Shown in pieces: positions 8,282 through 16,221 of a DNA stretch of 53,310 bases. Position 1 is the stretch's first letter. Every line of letters begins with the position of its first letter. Both the position numbers and the translations under genes were made by a program. The notes under the pieces were generated by a model. It ran no database searches and was not told the origin of the DNA. It worked only from the letters and a program-made list of their open reading frames with translations. This DNA is from an uncultured Eubacteriales bacterium (lineage in GTDB: Bacteria > Bacillota > Clostridia > Christensenellales > CAG-138). The stretch is from assembly GCA_900549955.1 (NCBI GenBank), contig URQH01000009.1:1-53310 (forward strand), in the 5' to 3' direction.

Positions 8282-9198
8282 AGCGGCTTGCAAGGCGGAC
8301 CGGCGGGAATGACGAAAAGCTGACGGCACGCACCTTTTTGGAGCCGTCGGCCTTTCTGTTGCCGTTCATGGCCGGCATCCTCCTGTTTACGTTGTACCCG
8401 TTTATCAACGTGTTCCTGATCTCGTTCAAGGAGGATTACAAGGTCCTCACGGGTGAGTTTTCGTCGTTCGGCTTTCAGAATTATGAAACGGTCATCAGCG
8501 ACCCCAACTTTCTGAACGGGCTCCGGAACACCGGGCTGTATGTGCTTGCTGTCGTGCCCATCGCCACGGCGCTTTCGCTGCTGATTGCGACGCTGCTCAA
8601 CAACGACATCAAGCTCAAGGGCCTGTTCCAGACGTGTTATTTCCTGCCGATGGTCACGTCCATCACGGCGATCGGCCTGGTGTGGAAATGGCTGTTCAAC
8701 TTTGACTACGGCCTCATCAACTATTTCCTGTCCCTGTTCGGCATCGACGCGATCAACTGGCTCAACAACCCGGCCTACAACCTGCCGGCGCTGATCATCT
8801 ACGGCGTGTGGAGCATGATCCCCTTCACGACGATCCTGCTGCTGGCCGGGTTCCAGAACGTGAACCCGCAGTATTACACCGCGGCGCGCGCGGACGGGGC
8901 CAAGGGCGGGCGCATCTTTTTCCGCATCACGCTGCCGCTGCTTGCGCCGACGATCGGCCTGACGCTCATCGTGAACATGATCTCCGCGTCCAAGGTGTTT
9001 TCCGAGCTGTTCCCGCTGTTCAACGGGCAGCCGGGGTCGGCCTATTCGCTCTATACGGTGGTGTATTACCTCTATGACGCGTTCTTTGTGAAGTGGAAGC
9101 TCGGGCGCGCAGCCGCCAGCGCGGTGATCCTGTTCGCCATCGTGCTGCTGCTCACGATCATTCAGCTGTTCATTCAGCGGAAATGGAAGAATTACTGA
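8278..9198 (+). CDS. Sugar-type ABC transporter permease (UgpA/MalF family)
   Basis: This is the first membrane subunit of the importer, 306 residues with about six transmembrane segments. The first begins near residue 20 (FLEPSAFLLPFMAGILLF). The coupling (EAA) motif region reads YYTAARADGAKGGRIFFRIT, which contacts the ATPase. The start is coupled to the ATPase gene through ATGA. It pairs with the permease encoded 1 nt downstream. Confidence 0.9.
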   Translation: MKRLARRTGGNDEKLTARTFLEPSAFLLPFMAGILLFTLYPFINVFLISFKEDYKVLTGEFSSFGFQNYETVISDPNFLNGLRNTGLYVLAVVPIATALSLLIATLLNNDIKLKGLFQTCYFLPMVTSITAIGLVWKWLFNFDYGLINYFLSLFGIDAINWLNNPAYNLPALIIYGVWSMIPFTTILLLAGFQNVNPQYYTAARADGAKGGRIFFRITLPLLAPTIGLTLIVNMISASKVFSELFPLFNGQPGSAYSLYTVVYYLYDAFFVKWKLGRAAASAVILFAIVLLLTIIQLFIQRKWKNY

Positions 9199-9199
9199 T

Positions 9200-10018
9200 A
9201 TGAAACAGACAAAACGGGCGATTTTATATCTGATCCTGGCCGTCGGCGCGGCCATCATGGTGTTGCCGTTCATATGGATGCTGCTCTCGTCGTTTAAGAC
9301 GGCCGCGGAGGTCAACACCACGCCGCCGACGGTGCTGCCGGCCAACCCCACGTTTGAGAACTACCGGTATGCGTTTGAAAAGGCGCCGTTTGCGCAGTAT
9401 TTCCTGAATTCCGTCATCGTCACGGTCGCGTGCGTGGCCTTTACGATGTTTACGACCATCCTCGCGGCGTTCGCGTTTTCGCGGCTCCATTTCCCGGGAC
9501 GGGATCTGCTGTTTTCGGCGCTGCTGTCGCTGATGATGGTGCCGTTTGAAATGCTCGTCATCACGAACTACCAGACGATCGTAGGCTGGAAGCTGCTGGA
9601 CAACCTGTGGGCGCTCATCTTACCGTTCACCTCCAGCATCTTCTATACGTACATCTTGCGAAACTTTTTCCTGTCCATCCCGGACAGCCTGTACTATTCG
9701 GCGCGCGTGGACGGCGCTTCCAACTGGCGCTACCTGTGGCGCATCATGGTGCCCATCTCCAAGCCTGCGCTCGCGACGATCGGCCTGCTCAACGCGATCA
9801 CCTGCTGGAACGCGTTCCTCTGGACCGTGCTCGTCACAAACAATCCGGAGTCTCGCACGCTGCCGTTCGGCCTGTATGCGTTCATGACCTCGAGCGGCAT
9901 CCGCTACGAACGGCTCATGGCGGCGGCGACGATCGTCGTGCTGCCGATGATCGTGCTGTTCATCTGCTTCCGCAAGCAGATCGTCACCGGCGTGTCGCGC
10001 GGCGGCCTGAAGGGGTGA
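9200..10018 (+). CDS. Sugar-type ABC transporter permease (UgpE/MalG family)
   Basis: This is the second membrane subunit, 272 residues. It has an N-terminal transmembrane helix (ILYLILAVGAAIMVLPFIWM), about six helices in total, and an EAA-loop region YYSARVDGASNWRYLWRIM. The conserved NAITCWNAFLWTVLV segment follows. The start lies one base after the previous stop. Together with the binding protein, ATPase and first permease this completes the importer. Confidence 0.9.
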   Translation: MKQTKRAILYLILAVGAAIMVLPFIWMLLSSFKTAAEVNTTPPTVLPANPTFENYRYAFEKAPFAQYFLNSVIVTVACVAFTMFTTILAAFAFSRLHFPGRDLLFSALLSLMMVPFEMLVITNYQTIVGWKLLDNLWALILPFTSSIFYTYILRNFFLSIPDSLYYSARVDGASNWRYLWRIMVPISKPALATIGLLNAITCWNAFLWTVLVTNNPESRTLPFGLYAFMTSSGIRYERLMAAATIVVLPMIVLFICFRKQIVTGVSRGGLKG

Positions 10019-10022
10019 GCGC

Positions 10023-11525
10023 ATGCAGGAGACAGCTGTCTGCAACGGGCCGGAGGCAGCCGGGCGGAAGCTCGTGCCCATCGACCTGCTGGCGCACGCG
10101 GATTTTTCCGGCCGGCTGCGCCACTCCAAACACCACATCGGCTATGCGGCGTTTGCGACGACGGTGGACCGGCTCCGCCGTGAAAACCCGGCGGGCACGT
10201 TGCTGCTCGACGCGGGCGACGCCTTTTGCACCACCTTCTGGGGCGGCTCGCCGTGCGTCAGGGCGGTGTCGCTGCTCGGGACGGACGTGATGACGCTCGG
10301 CAACCACGAGTTTGACCGGGGGCAGGCGTTTTTGAACGCGTGCATCGGCGAGGCGGGCTTCCCCATCCTGTGCGCCAACGTCGTCGAGCGGGCGACCGGC
10401 GCGCTCATCCCGGGCACCAGGCCGTACGTGCTGCTCGAGCGGGCGGGCGTGCGCATCGGCGTGCTCGGCATCACGACGGAGTATACGCCATACATGGTCA
10501 CGGCGGCGTCGTTTGCGCCGTATGAAGTGCACTCGGCGGTCGAGGCATGCCGGCGGTTTGTGCCGCAGATGCGGCGGGAGGGCGCGGAGATCACCGTGCT
10601 GCTGGCGCATGTGCCGTTCTATACGGACGGGGCGCAGGCCTCCGGCGAGCTGGTCGACATCCTGCGGGAGATCCCTCCGGTGGACGTGTGCATCGGCGGG
10701 CATATCCCGGGCGACTATGCCGGCCTGGTCGGGGATACGATCCTGCTCAAGGGCGGCTTTGCGGGCAAGAGCCTGTGCCGTGCGCGGCTGTGGTTTGACC
10801 CGGACGCGCGGAAGCTCGTGCAGCGGTCGTACCGCGTGCTCGAGACCGACCCGGACATCGTGCCGGAGGAGCCGTACCGCGCCTATGAGGCGGAGGTGAC
10901 GGCGCCGTTTTCCGGGTTCTTTGAGGACGTGCTGGCCACGACCGACGAGACCTGGCGCATCCGGCTGTCGGCGGAGACGCGGCTCGGAAACTTCCTGGCC
11001 GGGTGCGTGCAGGAGGCGGCCGGCACGCAGATCGCCTACCTCAACGCCACGAGCGCCGGCGGCGCCATCGAGCCCGGCCCGGTCACGGCGGAGGACGTCA
11101 CGGAGGTCATGGGGTTCAACGACCCGATCCTGTGCGCCGATATCACGGGCGAGCAGCTCTATCGGCTGTTTGAGTTGGTGTATGAGCCGTCGCGCTTTGG
11201 CAACAACGCGGGGCTGCTGTTTGCCGGGCTGGTCGTCTATGCCGACCACACGAAACCGGCGTTCTCCAAGATCCAGAAGCTGACGCTTGCCGACGGCACG
11301 CCGGTCGAGCGGGGGGCTACGTATACGGTGGCCACGTCGGAATACATGGCGTCCGGCGGCAACGACACCGGCGAGGTGGCGAATGCGCTCACGTGGCGGG
11401 AGACGGGCGTGCGCGTGTATGACGCGCTGTTCGATTCCATCCGCCGCCATGGCGGGCTGTACGTCTCGCCGGAACAGCGGCTGCACGAGATTGGACGGCC
11501 GGAGAACGACAATTCGCCGTTTTGA
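10023..11525 (+). CDS. 5'-nucleotidase/metallophosphatase-like protein, copy 1
   Basis: This 500-residue protein has the two-domain 5'-nucleotidase layout: an N-terminal calcineurin-like domain (about 15-270) and a C-terminal nucleotidase domain (about 300-500, with YMASGGNDTG). DAGD, GNHEFD and LLAH are present, giving metal ligands Asp, Asn and His. Two usual ligands are not: the DxH motif is ADFSG (Asp27, Ser29), and the GHxH/GHxQ motif is GGHIPG. In E. coli UshA the equivalent residues (His43, Gln254) bind metal 1. There is no signal peptide, so it is cytoplasmic, unlike UshA. AAGGGG precedes the start. It is followed by a paralog with the same changes; activity is therefore uncertain. 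Confidence 0.8.
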   Translation: MQETAVCNGPEAAGRKLVPIDLLAHADFSGRLRHSKHHIGYAAFATTVDRLRRENPAGTLLLDAGDAFCTTFWGGSPCVRAVSLLGTDVMTLGNHEFDRGQAFLNACIGEAGFPILCANVVERATGALIPGTRPYVLLERAGVRIGVLGITTEYTPYMVTAASFAPYEVHSAVEACRRFVPQMRREGAEITVLLAHVPFYTDGAQASGELVDILREIPPVDVCIGGHIPGDYAGLVGDTILLKGGFAGKSLCRARLWFDPDARKLVQRSYRVLETDPDIVPEEPYRAYEAEVTAPFSGFFEDVLATTDETWRIRLSAETRLGNFLAGCVQEAAGTQIAYLNATSAGGAIEPGPVTAEDVTEVMGFNDPILCADITGEQLYRLFELVYEPSRFGNNAGLLFAGLVVYADHTKPAFSKIQKLTLADGTPVERGATYTVATSEYMASGGNDTGEVANALTWRETGVRVYDALFDSIRRHGGLYVSPEQRLHEIGRPENDNSPF

Positions 11526-11539
11526 CGGGGGAGGGCGGT

Positions 11540-13003
11540 ATGATACTCGACATCGTAACCCAGACGGACTTTGCCGGCGCCATTGAGGCGGCGTATCACT
11601 GCCCGGGTGCGGCGCGCCTTGGCGGGCTGCTCCGGTGCATCCGGCAGGAGAACCCGGCGGGGACGCTGTTCCTCGACGCGGGCGACGTGCTCTGCGGCGC
11701 CCCCATTACGAACCTTACCGATGGCGCGCCGGTCATCCGCGTGCTGGAGACGCTGGGCGTGGACGCGATGACGCTCGGCAACCACGAGTTTGACCACGGC
11801 TGTGCGGCCATGAACGCGGTGCTTGGCGGCGCCGCGTTTCCCGTCCTGTGCGCCAACATCGTGGAGGAGGCCACGGGACGTCCGCCGGCGTGTGCCCGGC
11901 CGTATGTGCTGCTGAGGCGCGCGGGCGTGACGGTCGGCGTGATTGGCGTGACGACGGCGTATACGCCGTTTATGGTGCGGGCGGACCGGTTTGATGGGCT
12001 TACCGTCGTGTCGCCCGCCGAGGTGCTCCGTACGCTCGTGCCGGAGGTGCGCGCAGCCGGGGCCGACGTGGTGGTGGTGCTTGGCCACCTGCCCGGCAGC
12101 GTGCTGGAAACGGGGACGCTTGACGGCGAACTGTTCGACACGGCGGGCGCGATCCCGCCCGTGGACGTGATGATCGGCGGGCACAACCCCGGCGCCATAG
12201 CCTGCGTGCGCGGGGAGACGGCGTTCCTCAAGGCCGGCTTTTCGGCCACGCAGGTGGCGCGCGTGCGGCTGTGGCTCGACGCGCAGGGTCGCGTCGAGCG
12301 CCGTGCGGTGCAGGTGTACGACCTGATGGGCGGCGGCGCGGCAAACATCGTGCCCGATGCCGCGGTCCAGCGCGCGGTGGACGAGGCCATGGCGCCGTAT
12401 CGCGCCGCGCTCAACGAGCCGCTGGCCACGTTGCCGGTGCCGCTTCACGTGGACCGCGATGGCGAGTGCGCGCTCGGCAATTTCTTTACGGACGGGCTGC
12501 GCTGTGCTGCAGATGCCGAGGTTGGCCTGTTTAACACGACCAGCATCTATGGGTACTGGCCGGCGGGCGTCGTCACCGCGGAGATGGTCACGCACGTGAT
12601 GTGCTTTGACGAGGATATCTATGTGGGAGACATGACGGGCGCACAGCTGCGCCGTCTGTTTGAGCGCACCTATGAGTGGGAGCACTATAAAAACAACGCG
12701 TCGCTGCAGTTTTCCGGGTTGCGCGTTGTGGTCGATACGCGGCGACCGGAGGGGGCGCGGGTGCTGTCGCTGTGCCGGGAGGACGGCGCGCCGGTGGGGG
12801 AGGCGGAGCGCGTGCGCGTCGCCACCACCGACTATATCGCCCTGGGCGGCAACGACTATGCGGACGTCATGGCCGGGACGGACTGGCGAAACACCGGCGT
12901 GCGCACGCACGCGTTTTTCGTGTCGTTTTTGCGGGCGCGCGGCGTCGTCTGCACGGAGACCGACGGGCGCATGCAGAACCTTGACCCGGCGTGGCCGGGC
13001 TGA
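11540..13003 (+). CDS. 5'-nucleotidase/metallophosphatase-like protein, copy 2
   Basis: This 487-residue protein is a tandem paralog of the preceding gene. It keeps LDAGD, LGNHEFDHG and VLGHLP, and a C-terminal nucleotidase domain with ALGGNDYADV. The first metal motif is TDFAG (Asp10, Ala12 in place of His), and the last is GGHNPG in place of GHxH/Q. It has no signal peptide. ATG 11540 is preferred because GGGGGAGGGCGGT sits directly upstream. A TTG at 11522, overlapping the previous stop, is an in-frame alternative. The two copies may act on different phosphomonoesters or as a heterodimer; this is speculative. Confidence 0.8.
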   Translation: MILDIVTQTDFAGAIEAAYHCPGAARLGGLLRCIRQENPAGTLFLDAGDVLCGAPITNLTDGAPVIRVLETLGVDAMTLGNHEFDHGCAAMNAVLGGAAFPVLCANIVEEATGRPPACARPYVLLRRAGVTVGVIGVTTAYTPFMVRADRFDGLTVVSPAEVLRTLVPEVRAAGADVVVVLGHLPGSVLETGTLDGELFDTAGAIPPVDVMIGGHNPGAIACVRGETAFLKAGFSATQVARVRLWLDAQGRVERRAVQVYDLMGGGAANIVPDAAVQRAVDEAMAPYRAALNEPLATLPVPLHVDRDGECALGNFFTDGLRCAADAEVGLFNTTSIYGYWPAGVVTAEMVTHVMCFDEDIYVGDMTGAQLRRLFERTYEWEHYKNNASLQFSGLRVVVDTRRPEGARVLSLCREDGAPVGEAERVRVATTDYIALGGNDYADVMAGTDWRNTGVRTHAFFVSFLRARGVVCTETDGRMQNLDPAWPG

Positions 13004-13022
13004 AGCGGGGAGGAATGCGGCG

Positions 13023-14198
13023 ATGCGCATGGCAGATGTGAAAATGCGATATGGAGACCGCATCCTGGCGTTCCAGGCGGCGGCGCACCGCTGCCCGGAG
13101 CTTGGCGGGCAGGAGACGGAGACGACTGCGCTGATCCGCGCGCACATGGCGCCGCTGGCGCTCGAGGAGCTGCCGCTGGGGCTGCCGACCGGCTGCGCAT
13201 TTCGGCTGCGCGGCGGCCGGCCGGGGCCGGCGGTCGTGCTGCGCGCCGACATCGACGCGCTCGCCGTGGAGGAGCCGGAAGGGCGTGCCGTGCGCTCGGA
13301 GCGGCCGGGCAGGATGCATGCCTGCGGGCACGACGTGCACATGGCGGCGCTCTATGGCGCCGCGCTGGCGCTCGCCGGGCGGCGGGCGGAGCTGGCCGGG
13401 GACGCGGTGTTCCTGTTCCAGCCGGCGGAGGAGACGACGGATGGCGCGGCGGCGGTGGTGCGCGGCGGACTCCTGCCGCGTGTGTCTGCGCAGGCCATGT
13501 TTGGCCTGCACAACATGCCGACCCTGCCGGTGGGGACGATCGGCGTGCGCGAGGGCCCGCTCATGGCGGCAAAGGACAGCTTTCAAATCGCCGTTTGCGG
13601 CAGGGGCGGCCACGGCGCGGAACCGGAGCGCTGCGCCGACCCGGTGGTGGCGGCGGCCGCAATTGTCGGGGCGTTGCAGACTATCGTCAGCCGGAACGTC
13701 GCCCCGCGGGATACGGCCGTGGTGTCGGTATGCTCCATCCACGGCGGCAGTTCGGACAACCGCATTGCGGATACGGTCGAGCTGGCCGGCAGCGCGCGCA
13801 CGTTTTCCGAGCAGACGGGCGCGCTCGTGCGGCAGCGGATCGGGCAGGTGGCGGCCGCCTGTGCCGCGGCATATGGCTGTACGGCGCGCGTCGCATTTCC
13901 CGACCTCACGCCTCCGGTCGTCAACGCGCCGGCGCTGCTGCCCGTTGCAGAGGCGGCCGCGGCGCAGGCCGGCCGGGTTGTCCGGCCGGAACCGGTCATG
14001 ATTTCAGAGGACTTTTCGTTCTATTGTCAGCAACTCCCCGCGTTCTTCCTGTTCCTTGGCAGCGGCCGGGCAAAGGAGGGCGGTCCGGCGGATGCGCCGC
14101 TGCACAGCGCGGGGTTTTGCGCGCACCCGGATACCGCATTGTACGGTGCGGCGCTGCTGGCGGGGCTGGTGGAGGAGATGGGCCGGCGCGGCGCATAA
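13023..14198 (+). CDS. M20-family amidohydrolase (hippurate hydrolase / N-acyl-amino-acid deacylase type)
   Basis: This 391-residue metallopeptidase-like amidohydrolase shows HACGHDVHM near residue 100 and FQPAEETTDGAA (metal and general-base Glu). GLHNMPTLPVG lies in the middle and a final metal His is in LHSAGFC. A dimerisation domain sits between the two halves, as in hippurate and indole-acetyl-amino-acid hydrolases. GGGGAGGA lies upstream of ATG 13023; ATG 13029 is also possible. As the last gene of the operon it suggests that the imported compound carries an amide or N-acyl group in addition to phosphate. Confidence 0.85.
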   Translation: MRMADVKMRYGDRILAFQAAAHRCPELGGQETETTALIRAHMAPLALEELPLGLPTGCAFRLRGGRPGPAVVLRADIDALAVEEPEGRAVRSERPGRMHACGHDVHMAALYGAALALAGRRAELAGDAVFLFQPAEETTDGAAAVVRGGLLPRVSAQAMFGLHNMPTLPVGTIGVREGPLMAAKDSFQIAVCGRGGHGAEPERCADPVVAAAAIVGALQTIVSRNVAPRDTAVVSVCSIHGGSSDNRIADTVELAGSARTFSEQTGALVRQRIGQVAAACAAAYGCTARVAFPDLTPPVVNAPALLPVAEAAAAQAGRVVRPEPVMISEDFSFYCQQLPAFFLFLGSGRAKEGGPADAPLHSAGFCAHPDTALYGAALLAGLVEEMGRRGA

Positions 14199-14230
14199 AT
14201 GGCGGAGATGTGAACCGCACGTGATTTTTG

Positions 14231-14256
14231 CGGGCCGCGGCAATTGCCGCGGCCCG
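14231..14256. repeat. Perfect 26-bp palindrome
   Basis: CGGGCCGCGGC (14231-14241), AATT and the exact complement to 14256 form an 11-bp GC stem with a 4-nt loop. It lies between the amidohydrolase stop and the next promoter. No T tract follows on either strand, so it is either a poor intrinsic terminator, an mRNA 3' end stabiliser or a protein-binding site. Confidence 0.6.
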
Positions 14257-14262
14257 TTGCGC

Positions 14263-14291
14263 TTGACCGGCCATGCAAACTTTTTTATAAT
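14263..14291 (+). promoter_or_regulatory. Promoter of the beta-CASP RNase-like gene
   Basis: TTGACC (14263-14268), a 17-nt spacer and TATAAT (14286-14291). The expected start near 14298 leaves a 5' leader of about 75 nt before ATG 14372. Confidence 0.8.
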
Positions 14292-14371
14292 ACAGACAGT
14301 ATGATCGGACAGATCCAGCGGCAAATCTGCAATGATTTGGCAGAAAAGAACGGGAAAGGAACAGAATTCAT

Positions 14372-15985
14372 ATGCGCATGACATTTTTGGGCGCTGCACA
14401 CGAGGTGACCGGCAGCTGCACGTACCTGGAAGCGGCGGGCAAGCGTTTCCTCGTGGACTATGGCATGGAACAGGGGAAGGACCTGTTTGAGAACAAGCCG
14501 CTGCCCGTGCAGCCGGCAGAGCTCGATTTTGTGCTGGTGACGCACGCGCACATCGACCATTCCGGGCGGATCCCGCTGTTGTATAAGCAGGGGTTTACCG
14601 GTGAGATCCACGCCACGATCCCGACGGCGCGCCTGTGTGACATCATGCTGCGCGACAGCGCCCACATCCAGGAGTCGGACGCGGAATGGAAAAACCGCAA
14701 GAACAAGCGCCGGGGCGCGCCGCCGGTCGAGCCGCTGTACACCGTGGCGGACGCTGTGGGCGCCATGGAGCTGTTTCACGGACACCCGTATGGCGAGCGG
14801 TTCCGCATTGCGGAGGGCATTGAGGCGCGGTTCGTCGATGCCGGGCATCTGCTCGGTTCCGCTTCCATCGAGCTGTGGTTGACCGAGGATGGCGAGACGA
14901 AGAAGCTCGTGTTCTCCGGCGATGTGGGTAACATCAATCAGCCATTGCTGCGCGACCCGCAGTTTGTGGACACCGCGGACTATGCCGTCATCGAATCGAC
15001 CTATGGCGACCGGCGGCACAACCCGCCGCCGGACTATGCGCAGGCGCTTGCCGAGGTGCTGCAGCGCACGTTTGACCGCGGCGGCAGCGTGGTGATCCCG
15101 TCGTTCGCGGTGGGGCGCACGCAGGAGATCCTGTATTTTATCCGTCACATCAAGGAGCACGGGCTCGTGCACGGGCACGACGGGTTTACCGTGTATGTGG
15201 ACAGCCCGCTGGCCATCAACGCGACGCGCGTGTTTGTGGACAATGCGGAGTTCTGCTATGACGAAGAGGCGGCCGCGCTCCTGCGCGCGGGGGTGAACCC
15301 GATTGCGTTCGACGGGCTCGTGACGGCGTCGACGGTGGAGGAATCCATGGCGATCAACGCGGACGCCCGGCCAAAGGTGATTCTGTCGGCCAGCGGCATG
15401 TGCGAGGGCGGCCGCATCCGGCACCACCTCAAGCACAACCTCTGGAATCCACTGAATGTGATCCTGTTCGTCGGCTATCAGGCCGTCGGCACGCTGGGGC
15501 GCGTGCTCGTGGACGGGGCGGACGAGGTCAAGCTCTTTGGCGAGGACATCGCCGTGCGGGCGGAGATTTTGCAGCTGCCGGGCGTGAGCGGGCACGGGGA
15601 CATGGACGAGCTGACCCGCTGGATCACGCACCTCGCGCCCGCGCCACGGCACGTGTTCGTAAACCACGGCGAGGATGCCGTGTGCGAGCGCTTTGCGGAG
15701 CGCCTGCACGACGAATTTGGACTGGAGACCAGCGCGCCGTATTCCGGCACGGTGTACGACCTGGCGGCCGGCGCAGTCGTGACGGAGGCGCTGCCGCAGC
15801 CCATCAAGAAGGCGGCCCCGGCACAGATGGGCAAGCCCAGTCCCAAGCCGCTGTTTGAAAAGCTCATGCTGGCGGCCAAACGCCTTTATGACCTCATGTC
15901 GCGCAGCGCGGGGCGCTCCAACCGCGACGTGGAGCGCATGACCCGTCAGATCAACGACCTGTGCAACGAGTGGGAAAAGGAGTGA
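14372..15985 (+). CDS. MBL-fold/beta-CASP exonuclease-like RNA-processing protein
   Basis: This 537-residue protein of the CPSF73/YSH1-like branch of metallo-beta-lactamases starts with FLGAAHEVTGSCTYLE. It carries THAHIDHSG (zinc motif, His58 to His63), DAGHLLGSAS and FSGDVG. The beta-CASP domain follows, including SFAVGRTQEILY, ILSASGMCEGGRI and LPGVSGHGDMDEL, with a terminal FVNHGE. The known role of this group is RNA 3'-end processing or ribonuclease activity. A lysine-rich segment (IKKAAPAQMGKPSPKPLFEK) precedes a short C-terminal helix. It is transcribed alone from its own promoter, and AAAGGAACAG precedes the start. Confidence 0.85.
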   Translation: MRMTFLGAAHEVTGSCTYLEAAGKRFLVDYGMEQGKDLFENKPLPVQPAELDFVLVTHAHIDHSGRIPLLYKQGFTGEIHATIPTARLCDIMLRDSAHIQESDAEWKNRKNKRRGAPPVEPLYTVADAVGAMELFHGHPYGERFRIAEGIEARFVDAGHLLGSASIELWLTEDGETKKLVFSGDVGNINQPLLRDPQFVDTADYAVIESTYGDRRHNPPPDYAQALAEVLQRTFDRGGSVVIPSFAVGRTQEILYFIRHIKEHGLVHGHDGFTVYVDSPLAINATRVFVDNAEFCYDEEAAALLRAGVNPIAFDGLVTASTVEESMAINADARPKVILSASGMCEGGRIRHHLKHNLWNPLNVILFVGYQAVGTLGRVLVDGADEVKLFGEDIAVRAEILQLPGVSGHGDMDELTRWITHLAPAPRHVFVNHGEDAVCERFAERLHDEFGLETSAPYSGTVYDLAAGAVVTEALPQPIKKAAPAQMGKPSPKPLFEKLMLAAKRLYDLMSRSAGRSNRDVERMTRQINDLCNEWEKE

Positions 15986-15992
15986 CAAGTAA

Positions 15993-16090
15993 GCGGATAT
16001 CTGAAGCAGTTTTTCTGCCAAAGCGGGAGGCTCGTAAGGACAGTGGCGAAAAGACGCGTTAATATCCGCCGCTCTTTTCGTCCTTTTTTC
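15993..16090 (+). terminator. Intrinsic terminator with a loop complementary to upstream RNA
   Basis: CGAAAAGA (16047-16054) pairs with TCTTTTCG (16073-16080), followed by TCCTTTTTTC. Flanking bases extend the stem. Its loop contains ATATCCGC (16062-16069), the exact complement of GCGGATAT (15993-16000) just after the stop codon. The two helices cross, so they form either a pseudoknot or mutually exclusive states. A small hairpin, GCAG-TTTTT-CTGC, lies between them. Confidence 0.7.
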
Positions 16091-16165
16091 GATTGATTTG
16101 ACGAGAGATAGAAAATTAACGGTTCATTAACATATGCAAAACGGGTAGATTTACGGTCGCAAGTA

Positions 16166-16174
16166 TGGTATGAT
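16166..16174 (+). promoter_or_regulatory. Possible extended -10 promoter of the glycan cluster
   Basis: TGGTATGAT is a TGn-TATGAT extended -10 element. The matching -35 region is poor. It lies 48 nt before the first glycosyltransferase start and after a strong terminator, which is where a cluster promoter is expected. Confidence 0.4.
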
Positions 16175-16221
16175 GTTTCCGCTATTAGTAAAATGGGAAA
16201 GGATCTGGTGACCGGTTTGAC

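Noticed and set aside
15993..16069. Glycine riboswitch, because of GUAAGGACAGUGG
   Set aside because: Only the GGACAG stretch resembles the glycine aptamer. The preceding CUCUCAGG-type segment and the matching 5' strand are missing, and the downstream genes are unrelated to glycine.
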